DNA of 64,000 nt, taken from NCBI RefSeq assembly GCF_900637845.1, contig NZ_LR134439.1, forward strand, positions 1,364,001 to 1,428,000. Direction: 5' to 3'. Position numbers and translations under genes: made by a program. Positions 44,131-52,787 of the stretch are shown here, piece by piece; position 1 is the first letter of the stretch, and each line of letters starts with the position of its first letter. The notes under the pieces are model-generated. The model had not been told where the DNA came from. It saw only the letters and a program-made list of their open reading frames with translations, and did no database searches. The stretch comes from Erysipelothrix rhusiopathiae. Lineage in GTDB: Bacteria; Bacillota_I; Bacilli_A; Erysipelotrichales; Erysipelotrichaceae.

Positions 44131-44438
44131 GAATTTTGGTTGCCTGTGGTAATGGATCAGGTACAAGTTTAATGCTGAAGAAGACTGTGGAGAAGGCGAT
44201 GAAAGATTTAAATAAACCAATCACATTGATTCATCAAGCAGCGGTCTCAGAAGGTAAGAACACAGCAAAAAATTATGATGTCGTTTTTACTCCATTGAAT
44301 TTCGTTTCGATGTTCGATCGTGCTCAAGATCAGCACAATGTTAAAGTTTTTGGCATTAAAAATGTGATGTCTATTTCAGAAGTGACATCAGCGTTGGCGT
44401 CATATCTAAGTGGGAAGGAGAACAATTGTAATGAATAG
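44127..44438 (+). CDS. ulaB: Ascorbate-type PTS EIIB component
   Basis: 103 residues. The phosphocysteine loop is CGNGSGTSLML (Cys 7), exactly as in lactose/ascorbate-type EIIB proteins. It accepts phosphate from EIIA and gives it to ascorbate on EIIC. The start overlaps the EIIC stop (ATGA). The last codons overlap the start of ulaD slightly. Confidence 0.93.
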   Translation: MRILVACGNGSGTSLMLKKTVEKAMKDLNKPITLIHQAAVSEGKNTAKNYDVVFTPLNFVSMFDRAQDQHNVKVFGIKNVMSISEVTSALASYLSGKENNCNE

Positions 44439-45075
44439 ACCGCGATTACAAGTGGCTTTGGATTATTCAAATCTTGAAGATGGAATTGCTGCTGCAGTCG
44501 CAGTAGGGTGTGCTGTAGACATTGTGGAAGCAGGTACAATTATGCTACTTCAGACGGGAATGCAAGCGACGCGTATACTACGAAAATTGTTTCCTGACAA
44601 AATCATTGTTGCGGATACCAAGTGTGCAGATGCTGGCGGTACTGTGGCCAAAAATTGCAAAGATAATGGTGCTACTTGGATGACATGTATCTGCTCAGCA
44701 ACGCTTCCAACCATTAAAGCAGCACTTAGGGAGATTGATGAAGTTCAAATTGAATTATATGGTGACTGGACCATGGAACAGGCGGTAAATTGGAGACAAT
44801 GTGGTGTAAAACATCTAATTTATCATCAAAGTCGTGATGCGCTTTTTTCAGGAACATCCTGGGAACCATCTGATTTGAAAAGAATCCAAAAATTAATCGA
44901 GATGGGATTTGAGATTTCGGTGACAGGAGGGCTCAATTTAGAGACCTTGAAACTATTCAAAGGAATGAACATTGGTACTTTTATTGTAGGGCGCAGTATT
45001 ACAGAATCCGAATCTCCTGGAACTCGTGCGCAAGCATTTCAAAATAAAATTAGTGAACTATGGTGTGATTCATGA
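44431..45075 (+). CDS. ulaD: 3-keto-L-gulonate-6-phosphate decarboxylase
   Basis: 214 residues; an orotidine-monophosphate-decarboxylase-superfamily TIM barrel that converts 3-keto-L-gulonate 6-phosphate to L-xylulose 5-phosphate. Motifs are LQVALDYSNLEDG, DIVEAGT, IIVADTKCADAGG with the catalytic Asp-X-Lys-X-X-Asp (DTKCAD), and VTGGLNLETL with FIVGRSI for phosphate binding. The ATG at 44431 follows AAGGAGAAC; the in-frame GTG at 44410 is too early. Confidence 0.94.
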   Translation: MNRPRLQVALDYSNLEDGIAAAVAVGCAVDIVEAGTIMLLQTGMQATRILRKLFPDKIIVADTKCADAGGTVAKNCKDNGATWMTCICSATLPTIKAALREIDEVQIELYGDWTMEQAVNWRQCGVKHLIYHQSRDALFSGTSWEPSDLKRIQKLIEMGFEISVTGGLNLETLKLFKGMNIGTFIVGRSITESESPGTRAQAFQNKISELWCDS

Positions 45076-45938
45076 TGACTGCACTTGGAGTTTATGAAAA
45101 AGCACTGCCCCCTAATCTTTCTTGGGTCGAAAAATTCGAACTTGCAAAAAAACTAGGATTTTCTTATATAGAACTTTCTATTGATGAATCAGACGCGCGC
45201 TTAGATCGTTTGGATTGGGATATGAAAACACTTAGGGAGATTTCTGATGCTATGGATAAAACAGATATACGGATTCAGTCGCTTTGTTTAAGTGCACACC
45301 GTCGCTATCCCTTAGGTTCTTTGGATGCTAATACACGACATCATGCGCTCATTATTCTGAAGAAAGCCGTTAAAATAGCATCTATGTTAGGAATTCGTAC
45401 AATTCAACTTGCTGGTTATGATGTTTACTATGAAGAGAAGTCTGAACTAACACGAGAATACTTTATAAGTAACTTAAAAAAATGTGTCGAAATTGCCGCT
45501 TCCAAACAAGTGATGTTAGCAATCGAAATTATGGATGATCCTTTTATCAATTCAATTACAAAGTATAATGCCATCAAATCACAAATACCATCTCCTTGGC
45601 TACAAGTTTATCCTGATATTGGGAATCTTTCGGCTTGGCCCGGGAATGATGTTGGTCAGGAATTGGAACAAAATATTGCGGCTATTGCAGCAATCCATAT
45701 TAAAGATGTTGTTAAAGTTTCTCCACAAACAACCGGTGTCTTTAAAAATGTACGTTTTGGTGAAGGAGATGTTAATTTTCTAGCTAATTTTAAAACTTTG
45801 TTTCGAATAGGATATCGAGGAAGTTTTGTTTTAGAAATGTGGAGTGAGTCTGATCAGAATCCCGTTCGTTCGATAACAGAAGCATTGTTATACATTAAAC
45901 CAATACTTAAGGAGGCAGGATATGTCCTTGAATCGTGA
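45072..45938 (+). CDS. ulaE: L-xylulose-5-phosphate 3-epimerase
   Basis: 288 residues; a TIM-barrel epimerase of the AP-endonuclease-2-like family that makes L-ribulose 5-phosphate. Typical segments are GVYEKALPPNLSWVEKFELAKKLGFSYIELSIDE, LSAHRRYPLGS and HIKDVVKVSPQTTGVFKNVRFGEG. The metal-site Glu is in AIEIMDDPF. The start overlaps the ulaD stop, so the two are coupled. Confidence 0.94.
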   Translation: MMTALGVYEKALPPNLSWVEKFELAKKLGFSYIELSIDESDARLDRLDWDMKTLREISDAMDKTDIRIQSLCLSAHRRYPLGSLDANTRHHALIILKKAVKIASMLGIRTIQLAGYDVYYEEKSELTREYFISNLKKCVEIAASKQVMLAIEIMDDPFINSITKYNAIKSQIPSPWLQVYPDIGNLSAWPGNDVGQELEQNIAAIAAIHIKDVVKVSPQTTGVFKNVRFGEGDVNFLANFKTLFRIGYRGSFVLEMWSESDQNPVRSITEALLYIKPILKEAGYVLES

Positions 45939-46653
45939 AACTTTAAACAAAATTAAAGAAGAAGTCTTTGAAGCTAACCGAAATTTGATTGAACAAGGCC
46001 TTGTAACATTAACATGGGGTAATGTTAGTGTTTTGAATCGCACTGAGGGGTATGTGGTTATTAAGCCAAGCGGCGTTGATTATCACAAAATGAGTCGTGA
46101 AGATATGGTTGTTACAGATCTTGAAGGAAATTCATTGGAGTCAGGTCAGCTCAAACCGTCTTCGGATTTAAAGACACATCTCGAATTGTATCGACATTTT
46201 CATTCCATATCTTCCGTGGTTCATACACATAGTGTTCATGCTGTTAGTTGGTCCCAATCTGGGCGTGATTTGCCAACTTATGGTACAACTCACGCGGATA
46301 CGTTTAATGGCGATATTCCAAATACGCGGTTTTTAACGGAAAATGAAGTGGCGACAGATTATGAAAAAAATACGGGTACCGTAATTGTGGAGACATTTAG
46401 AGAGCGCCATTTAGATGAAATGGCGATACCTGGTATTCTTGTTAATGGTCACGGACCTTTTACTTGGGGTACAAGTGCTAAAGAAGCAGTTATGAATAGT
46501 CATATTTTAGAAATTATCTGTACTATGGCTTGCCAAACAGAAACGATAGTAAAAGATGCATCGCATTTACCGGACTATATTCTAAAAAAACATTATGAAC
46601 GAAAACATGGACGTGATGCTTACTATGGCCAAGATTTCGATATTTTGAAATAA
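45922..46653 (+). CDS. ulaF: L-ribulose-5-phosphate 4-epimerase
   Basis: 243 residues; a class II aldolase-fold zinc enzyme that yields D-xylulose 5-phosphate, which enters the pentose phosphate pathway. Zinc ligands are the histidines of VVHTHSVHAV and ILVNGHGPFTWG. TWGNVSVLNR and KPSGVDYHKM bind the phosphate. It overlaps ulaE by 17 bp with AAGGAGG just before the start. Last gene of the operon, followed by a strong terminator. Confidence 0.93.
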   Translation: MSLNRETLNKIKEEVFEANRNLIEQGLVTLTWGNVSVLNRTEGYVVIKPSGVDYHKMSREDMVVTDLEGNSLESGQLKPSSDLKTHLELYRHFHSISSVVHTHSVHAVSWSQSGRDLPTYGTTHADTFNGDIPNTRFLTENEVATDYEKNTGTVIVETFRERHLDEMAIPGILVNGHGPFTWGTSAKEAVMNSHILEIICTMACQTETIVKDASHLPDYILKKHYERKHGRDAYYGQDFDILK

Positions 46654-46662
46654 AGTATCTTT

Positions 46663-46692
46663 AACGAGAACGATCGTGTTCTCGTTTTTTTT
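46663..46692 (+). terminator. Terminator of the ula operon
   Basis: AACGAGAAC pairs with GTTCTCGTT, then a T run of eight. Confidence 0.9.
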
Positions 46693-46777
46693 GTAGATAC
46701 AAACGAAAATTGAGTTTACGTGAAGAATATGAAAAAGAAAATTATAATAAAATTTGTGTAGATTCTAATAAAAATTA

Positions 46778-46833
46778 TTGACTTCGTAGCGAAATTCGAA
46801 TATTCTAAATGCGAATGCTTTGCATTTAGAATA
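46778..46833 (+). promoter_or_regulatory. Promoter and palindromic operator of the LRR-LPXTG gene
   Basis: TTGACT, 17 bases, TATTCT forms a good promoter. The -10 hexamer is the first half of a perfect 12-bp inverted repeat (TATTCTAAATGC at 46801-46812, its complement at 46822-46833, nine-base centre). The right arm ends immediately before the ribosome site AAGGAG. It could be a repressor operator, an mRNA hairpin hiding the ribosome site, or both. I do not recognise the operator type. Confidence 0.7.
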
Positions 46834-46849
46834 AAGGAGATAGGATACC

Positions 46850-48382
46850 GTGAAGAAAAAAATTGTTGTTTTACTGTGTGCATTCATGTTTTGGTTTCAA
46901 ATACCTGTACATGCTACATCCATTACCCTCGGGGATGAAGGGATTCGAAATGCCGTCCAACGGGCATTGAAATCAAAAGAAAATGCCTTTGATTTAGAGT
47001 CTTTAAAGGGAATAGAGGATTTAAATCGATTTCCAGTTCGCAATACCAAAAGTCTAGATGAATTTGAATACATTCCAAACTTAAAGAAACTGATGATTAT
47101 GAATTCAGGAGTGCAGGACTATACCCCACTAAAGCACTTAAATGAATTAAAGAGTCTCTTGATTACTCAGTTCAAGAAAAATGATACCCAATTTGATGCG
47201 GATGTTCTGAAAAATATTCATCTTACTCAACTTGGATTTCAAAATATTAATGTCGTTAATCCAGAGCGTTTGCCCAACACAATCCATGATTTATCGATGG
47301 TAAATACCGGAATGGAAGATGCGAACTTTCTGAGTGGTTACCAGGAACTTGAACGTCTTATCGTTCGGGATGAACGGATTAATCCAAGGACGTTGAGTCT
47401 TAATCATCCCCAACTCCAATATTTGACGCTTGATTCGTTGGGGCTTGAATCATTGCCAGATGTAGACCAACTAAACCGTCTTGTCTTTGCGAATTTCAAA
47501 AATAATGAATTGAAAAATGTAGATTCATTGAAAACGTTACCGCAACTGAAAGAACTTGATCTTTCCAAAAATAGAATCTCTGATTTGAGTCATATCCCAA
47601 GTTCAGTTACGGACTTGAAAGCATTTGACCAAGTTGCGGAAGTTGATCTTTTAGAACATGAAGGTGTGTACTCATTTAAGAATCCATTTAAGTGGATTGA
47701 TGGAGACGTAATTAAGCCTGATATTTTCTCGGATGAAATCACATATAATAATGAAAACCATGAATTTACACTTGAAGATCTTGATTTAGTTCATGAGATT
47801 CGTTTCTTAAAAAATGATTTGAGTGATGGAGAAAAAATGATGACGGGTCGCTTGAAAATTGGTCGTATCGTGGAAACGAGCCCGCTTATTCCGCTGCAAC
47901 CAATGCCCAAAGTAAATTTACCTCAAGAATTTACGACATCTTTAGGAAATCCGTATTTGTTTGAGTCACTTTTAAATGATCATCCAGAGATTCAAACAAT
48001 GACGTTGGATGTACCTGTCGACTATGATGTTGAAGGTACGCTCAAGCGCAATCTTAATGTCGTTTTTAAATCGGGACATGTGGTTTCTCATCCAGTAACA
48101 ATTGTGATCACGTCAAAGACTTCTGAAGAGGAAAAGAACACCCCAAAACATGATTTAGATACCCAAAATCGACCACAACAACACGAAGATAAATCCCACT
48201 CAGTGATGCCACCTGAAACAAAATCTGCGAATAAATCCAAAACGACAACAAATAATAAGGTAGAACCAAATACCTTGCCGTTGACGGGCGTTAGCGAACG
48301 TGATACTGTTTCACATTACTTAATTGTCTTTGGTATGTTACTTCTCGTTTGTAGATCTGTACGCCATCGCCCATGTAAGTAA
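46850..48382 (+). CDS. Leucine-rich-repeat surface protein with LPXTG anchor
   Basis: 510 residues. The signal peptide is about 1-24 (IVVLLCAFMFWFQIPVHA). An LRR domain of roughly 60-260 has units such as IPNLKKLMIMNSGVQDYTPL and LPQLKELDLSKNRISDLSHI. A region of unknown fold follows to 420, then a polar Lys/Thr/Asn-rich wall-spanning stalk and the sorting signal LPLTG (residue about 473) with hydrophobic helix and basic end CRSVRHRPCK. Sortase should attach it to peptidoglycan. The start is a GTG ten bases after AAGGAG. It is probably an adhesin; the ligand is unknown. Confidence 0.88.
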   Translation: MKKKIVVLLCAFMFWFQIPVHATSITLGDEGIRNAVQRALKSKENAFDLESLKGIEDLNRFPVRNTKSLDEFEYIPNLKKLMIMNSGVQDYTPLKHLNELKSLLITQFKKNDTQFDADVLKNIHLTQLGFQNINVVNPERLPNTIHDLSMVNTGMEDANFLSGYQELERLIVRDERINPRTLSLNHPQLQYLTLDSLGLESLPDVDQLNRLVFANFKNNELKNVDSLKTLPQLKELDLSKNRISDLSHIPSSVTDLKAFDQVAEVDLLEHEGVYSFKNPFKWIDGDVIKPDIFSDEITYNNENHEFTLEDLDLVHEIRFLKNDLSDGEKMMTGRLKIGRIVETSPLIPLQPMPKVNLPQEFTTSLGNPYLFESLLNDHPEIQTMTLDVPVDYDVEGTLKRNLNVVFKSGHVVSHPVTIVITSKTSEEEKNTPKHDLDTQNRPQQHEDKSHSVMPPETKSANKSKTTTNNKVEPNTLPLTGVSERDTVSHYLIVFGMLLLVCRSVRHRPCK

Positions 48383-48443
48383 CGCCTTAAAAATAGATAA
48401 CTGACTTCTGTTAAACTATGGATGGAAGGGAAGTGCTGATATC

Positions 48444-48569
48444 ACCAATCATTTTCAACACCAACCCAAACCAAAGACTTTGGCGAAAACCGGAATTTCA
48501 GATAATCATATCGGATCAATATTTGTTTTCCCAGGCATGGCATTGATGGTTATCAAAAATCGTAATTAG
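48444..48569 (+). pseudogene. Remnant of an LPXTG surface protein C-terminus
   Basis: The frame reads QHQPKPKTLAKTGISDNHIGS, then a hydrophobic stretch (IFVFPGMALMVI) and KNRN before stop. It is a Pro/Lys stalk, a degenerate sorting motif LAKTG, a membrane helix and a charged tail. Nothing upstream remains readable. The rest of the 347-bp gap between genes is featureless apart from the terminator. Confidence 0.7.
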
Positions 48570-48587
48570 ATCTTAAACTTTTAGAAT

Positions 48588-48623
48588 GAAAAAGCTCGTA
48601 AGCCTTTGCTGCGGGCTTTTTTT
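48588..48623 (+). terminator. Intrinsic terminator
   Basis: AAAAGC and GCTTTT with inner CG pairs, followed by seven T residues. Confidence 0.7.
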
Positions 48624-48729
48624 GTATAAACATGTTGTTCAGAATTGCTTTCTTTTTGATTTACACATAGCCTTAACCTATTTAATTGGTGAAAGTGATA
48701 AAATAGAGAAAAAGTAGAAGGAGTATGGT

Positions 48730-49911
48730 ATGAGCCAATTAAAAGATTCATCACTAGAATTACATCGAAAACTTCAAGGGAAAATTGAAGTCAATATTAA
48801 AAAACCTGTAATATCACAAGAGGACCTTAGACTTTTGTATTCTCCAGGCGTTGCAGAGCCTTGTCTTCAAATAAAAGAAGATCTCAATAAAGTCTATGAC
48901 TATACATGGAAGGGCAATACGGTCGCTGTGATTAGTAACGGTTCTGCAGTCCTCGGTTTAGGAAATATTGGCGCAGAAGCAGGACTTCCCGTAATGGAAG
49001 GAAAAGCAATGCTTTTTAAGGCGTTTTCGGGTTTAAATGCGATTCCATTAGTTATTAATGCGCAAACTCCTGAAGCAATCATTTCATTTTGTGAGATGGT
49101 AGCACCATCTTTTGGAGCAATAAATCTTGAAGATATTAGGGCACCCGAATGTGTTCTCATTGAAGAAACCCTTCAAAAAACACTCTCGATACCCGTATTC
49201 CATGATGATCAACACGGTACGGCGATTGTTGTTCTTGCGGGACTTATTAATGCATGTCGTTTGGTGGGGAAAGATTTAAAAGATACAAAGATTGTGATTT
49301 CAGGAACGGGTGCAGCAGGGAGTGCTATTATCAAAATGCTTTATGCATACGGTGCAAGACATCTCTATGCAGTCAACAGTCAAGGCATTATTTCACCAAC
49401 ACATCAAGATACTGATGATGAAGTTGTTTCAGCTTTATATCAGTATTTGAATGAAGATAACGAAGCAAAAACGCTGCAAGACCTTTTGGTTGATGCAGAT
49501 ATCTTTATTGGTGTGTCGATTGCGAACCTATTAACATCACAAGATATTGCATCAATGCGTAAGGATGCGATTGTGTTTGCACTTGCCAACCCAAATCCAG
49601 AAATTCCTTATGATGAAGCAATAAAAGGTGGTGCTCGTATTGTAGGGACAGGACGATCGGATTATCCAAATCAAATCAATAACGTTCTTGCATTCCCAGG
49701 AATATTTAAAGGGGCAATGTCGGTTCGAGCTACAGAAATTAATGCCCCCATGAAACTTGCGGCTGCAGAAGCCATTGCATCACTCATTTGTACAGAGGAA
49801 CTCAAGGAAACGTATATTATACCAAGTGTCCTTGATCCTCGTGTTGTGGAAGAAGTATCTCAAGCAGTAGCGCAAAAAGCGCTTGAAACAGGTGTTGTAA
49901 AGGAGGACTAA
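48730..49911 (+). CDS. NAD(P)-dependent malic enzyme (oxaloacetate-decarboxylating malate dehydrogenase)
   Basis: 393 residues, the short bacterial form without a phosphotransacetylase domain. It converts malate to pyruvate, CO2 and reduced cofactor. Visible are LYSPGVAEPCLQI with the catalytic Tyr, AVISNGSAVLGLGNIG, the metal site in VFHDDQHGTAIV and the Rossmann loop ISGTGAAGSA. It is the first gene of a three-gene unit: fumarase starts on the next base after its stop, and aspartase follows. Together they turn aspartate into pyruvate and ammonia. Confidence 0.95.
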   Translation: MSQLKDSSLELHRKLQGKIEVNIKKPVISQEDLRLLYSPGVAEPCLQIKEDLNKVYDYTWKGNTVAVISNGSAVLGLGNIGAEAGLPVMEGKAMLFKAFSGLNAIPLVINAQTPEAIISFCEMVAPSFGAINLEDIRAPECVLIEETLQKTLSIPVFHDDQHGTAIVVLAGLINACRLVGKDLKDTKIVISGTGAAGSAIIKMLYAYGARHLYAVNSQGIISPTHQDTDDEVVSALYQYLNEDNEAKTLQDLLVDADIFIGVSIANLLTSQDIASMRKDAIVFALANPNPEIPYDEAIKGGARIVGTGRSDYPNQINNVLAFPGIFKGAMSVRATEINAPMKLAAAEAIASLICTEELKETYIIPSVLDPRVVEEVSQAVAQKALETGVVKED

Positions 49912-51279
49912 ATGTCAACATTTGAAGATAAGTTTGGAAAGATTGATATTCCGGAAGGCGCGTTGTGGGGTGTTAATACACAACGAAGCTTACAAAATTT
50001 TCCGATTGGTCAAGAAACGATGCCTGAATCATTGATTGAAGCTTTAATTGTATTAAAGAAAGTATCAGCCAAAGTACACCGCGTTCATCATAAAATGGAT
50101 GAGGATATCGCTAAAGTGATTGTGGAAGCGTGTGATTATCTTCTGGATGGTGACTTGAAGGAAGCATTTCCGCTTTCCATCTGGCAAACTGGAAGTGGTA
50201 CCCAAACAAATATGAATGTGAATGAAGTGATTGCTCATCTTGCGAATACACGATTTCACGGACATCACGTTCATCCCAATGATCATGTGAACCAGGGACA
50301 AAGTTCCAATGATATCTTTCCAAGTGCAATGCATATCAGTACGGTATTGTTGGTAAAAAACAGTCTCATGCTAAGTTTGGAGGACATGATTGAAACCTTT
50401 GATGCACTGATTGATCAATATGGTCTTGTGATGAAAACCGGTCGAACACATCTTCAAGATGCAACACCGATTACTTTTGGCCAAGAGCTTGGTGCTTGGC
50501 GACATATGTACCAAGAGGGTCTTGACCAATTGAATCAGTGTCTTGAATCCTTACAGCCACTTGCAATGGGAGCAACAGCGGTAGGTACGGGTTTAAATTC
50601 TTATGAAGGTTTTGATCAAGCAATATGTGATGAACTTAACCAAATGTATCACGAATCATTTAGACCTTCTGTCAATAAATTCCATGCGATCAGTTCTAAA
50701 GATAGTTTTGTTTTCCTTCAGGGTGCTCTTGCAGCCATTGCCTCAAATAGTCTGAAAATGGCGAATGATATTCGTTTTCTTGCTAGTGGACCACGTTGTG
50801 GTTTGGGAGAAATCTCTATGCCGGAAAATGAAGCCGGTAGTTCCATCATGCCTGGGAAGGTAAATCCAACTCAGTGTGAAGCTTTAATGATGGTGTGTGC
50901 CCAAGTTATGGGAAATCAAACCGCGGTCACAGTCGGTGCGGCTTTGGGTAATTTTCAGTTGAATACGTTTATGCCGTTAATTATTCATAACACTACCCAA
51001 TCAATATGTTTACTTTCAGATGCACTTAATTCCTTTAACCTTCGTTGTTTACAAGGCATCGAGGTTGATAAAGAAAAAATGTCAGATAACCTACACAAAT
51101 CACTGATGACAGCAACATTTTTAAACCGTAAGTTCGGTTACGATCACACTGCGAAAATTGTGAATCAAGCCCATCAAGAGGGAAAAAGTATAAAAACGGT
51201 TGTGGTAGAGTCGGGTGCTATGGGTGACGATGAATTTGATGCATTCTTTGATTATCAAAAAATGATACAACCGGATTAA
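49912..51279 (+). CDS. fumC: Class II fumarate hydratase
   Basis: 455 residues; hydrates fumarate to malate in the cytosol, iron-independent tetramer. Motifs are WGVNTQRSLQNFPIG, TGSGTQTNMNVNEVI, GRTHLQDATPITFGQE and the superfamily signature GSSIMPGKVNP with the catalytic Ser. The neighbour at 51315 is a paralogue, but this one has the fumarase form of the substrate loops (HPNDHVNQGQSSNDIFPSAMHI). It has AAAGGAGG directly inside the end of the malic enzyme gene. Confidence 0.92.
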   Translation: MSTFEDKFGKIDIPEGALWGVNTQRSLQNFPIGQETMPESLIEALIVLKKVSAKVHRVHHKMDEDIAKVIVEACDYLLDGDLKEAFPLSIWQTGSGTQTNMNVNEVIAHLANTRFHGHHVHPNDHVNQGQSSNDIFPSAMHISTVLLVKNSLMLSLEDMIETFDALIDQYGLVMKTGRTHLQDATPITFGQELGAWRHMYQEGLDQLNQCLESLQPLAMGATAVGTGLNSYEGFDQAICDELNQMYHESFRPSVNKFHAISSKDSFVFLQGALAAIASNSLKMANDIRFLASGPRCGLGEISMPENEAGSSIMPGKVNPTQCEALMMVCAQVMGNQTAVTVGAALGNFQLNTFMPLIIHNTTQSICLLSDALNSFNLRCLQGIEVDKEKMSDNLHKSLMTATFLNRKFGYDHTAKIVNQAHQEGKSIKTVVVESGAMGDDEFDAFFDYQKMIQPD

Positions 51280-51314
51280 ATCACTTAAAACTTAAATACA
51301 AAATGGAGATCGGT

Positions 51315-52709
51315 ATGAAAAACCAAAATGTTCGGATTGAATATGATTCATTAGGAAGTGTTAAGGTTCCAAAAGATGCTTTATATGGTGCACAAACAGT
51401 ACGTGCACTCCAAAATTTTCAGATTACAGGAAGACACGTTAATGATATGATGTACCTAGCATTAGCACAGGTAAAAAAAGCATGTGCGCTTGCGAATAAA
51501 TCGGTTGGGGAATTGGATGGCCCCCGCTGTGATGCGATTGTTTTTGCGTGTGATGAGATTATCAGTGGTAAGTACAAAGAAGCCTTTATTACTGATGCAA
51601 TCCAAGGTGGTGCAGGAACGTCCATGAATATGAATGTGAACGAAATTATCGCAAATCGGGCAGCACAAATATTAAATAGACCCATTGGCGTCTATGATTA
51701 CATTCACCCAAACGATCATGTAAATCGGGCGCAATCCACAAACGATATCATTCCAACGGCAGGAAAACTAACCGTTTTAAATCTAGGACTGTTACTCGTC
51801 GAAGAAATGATCTTTCTTGCTGATACATTTCATGCGAAAGCCCTTGAATTTAGTAACATCATCAAAGTTGGACGCACCCATCTACAAGATGCTGTCCTCA
51901 TATCAATGGGTCAAGTTTTCCATAGTTATGAGTCGGTAGTACGTCGTGATATTCAACGTTTAAAACAGTCACTCAGTGAAATGCAAGTTATTAATTTAGG
52001 TGCTACTGCGGTGGGTACAGGTATCAATTCAGTAGAAGGATATCGTGAACATGCTGTAACGCATTTAAGTCGTATAACGGGTAAATCCTTTGTGAGTGCA
52101 GAAGATTTAGTGGATGCAACCAAACATGTGGATGGATTTGCGAATGTCCATGGTTCATTAAAAACATTTGCAGTGGGATTGTCACGAATTTGTAATGATA
52201 TCCGTATGATGGCATCAGGACCTAAGGTAGGGTTTAATGAGATATTTTTACCAGAAAAACAACCGGGAAGTTCAATAATGCCGGGTAAAGTTAATCCAGT
52301 AATTCCCGAAGTTGTGAATCAAGTATGTTTTCAAGTGATTGGTAATGATGCAACCGTTACTCTTGCGGCTGAAGCAGGACAAATGGAATTGAATGTTTTT
52401 GAACCAGTTCTATTCGATAACCTGTTTGAATCGCTTGAGATATTACGGCATGCATGCGCAACCTTACGCATCCACGCAATTCAAGACATTAAGGTCAATG
52501 AACATCGCATTCAAGATTATGTGGAACACTCTCTTGCGATGGCGACAGCACTCGTTAAGTATCTTGGCTATGAGAAAGTATCTGAAATTACGAAACAAGC
52601 TCTAAAAGAAAACAAATCACTAAAGACATTAGTGCTTGAACAAGGTTTGATGAGTGAAGCTGAAGTGGATGAAGCTTTAAAACCAGAATCGATGATTCAT
52701 CCGCGATAA
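51315..52709 (+). CDS. aspA: Aspartate ammonia-lyase
   Basis: 464 residues; cleaves L-aspartate to fumarate and ammonia. It is related to fumarase but has aspartase features: YGAQTVRALQNFQITGR, GGAGTSMNMNVNEIIANRA, HPNDHVNRAQSTNDIIPTA and GSSIMPGKVNPVIPE. The ATG at 51315 is preferred over 51303 because GGAGA lies between them. It is last in the operon, with a terminator 25 bp later. It supplies fumarate for the two upstream enzymes. Confidence 0.92.
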   Translation: MKNQNVRIEYDSLGSVKVPKDALYGAQTVRALQNFQITGRHVNDMMYLALAQVKKACALANKSVGELDGPRCDAIVFACDEIISGKYKEAFITDAIQGGAGTSMNMNVNEIIANRAAQILNRPIGVYDYIHPNDHVNRAQSTNDIIPTAGKLTVLNLGLLLVEEMIFLADTFHAKALEFSNIIKVGRTHLQDAVLISMGQVFHSYESVVRRDIQRLKQSLSEMQVINLGATAVGTGINSVEGYREHAVTHLSRITGKSFVSAEDLVDATKHVDGFANVHGSLKTFAVGLSRICNDIRMMASGPKVGFNEIFLPEKQPGSSIMPGKVNPVIPEVVNQVCFQVIGNDATVTLAAEAGQMELNVFEPVLFDNLFESLEILRHACATLRIHAIQDIKVNEHRIQDYVEHSLAMATALVKYLGYEKVSEITKQALKENKSLKTLVLEQGLMSEAEVDEALKPESMIHPR

Positions 52710-52733
52710 GCGTTAAAAAGGATTTTTTAGATG

Positions 52734-52766
52734 AAAAAACACAGTGTCTTAAACCTGTGTTTTTTC
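52734..52766 (+). terminator. Terminator of the aspartate operon
   Basis: AAAAAACACAG and CTGTGTTTTTT form an 11-base stem with a ten-base loop. Confidence 0.88.
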
Positions 52767-52787
52767 ACAAAATAAAGGGGGGATTCT

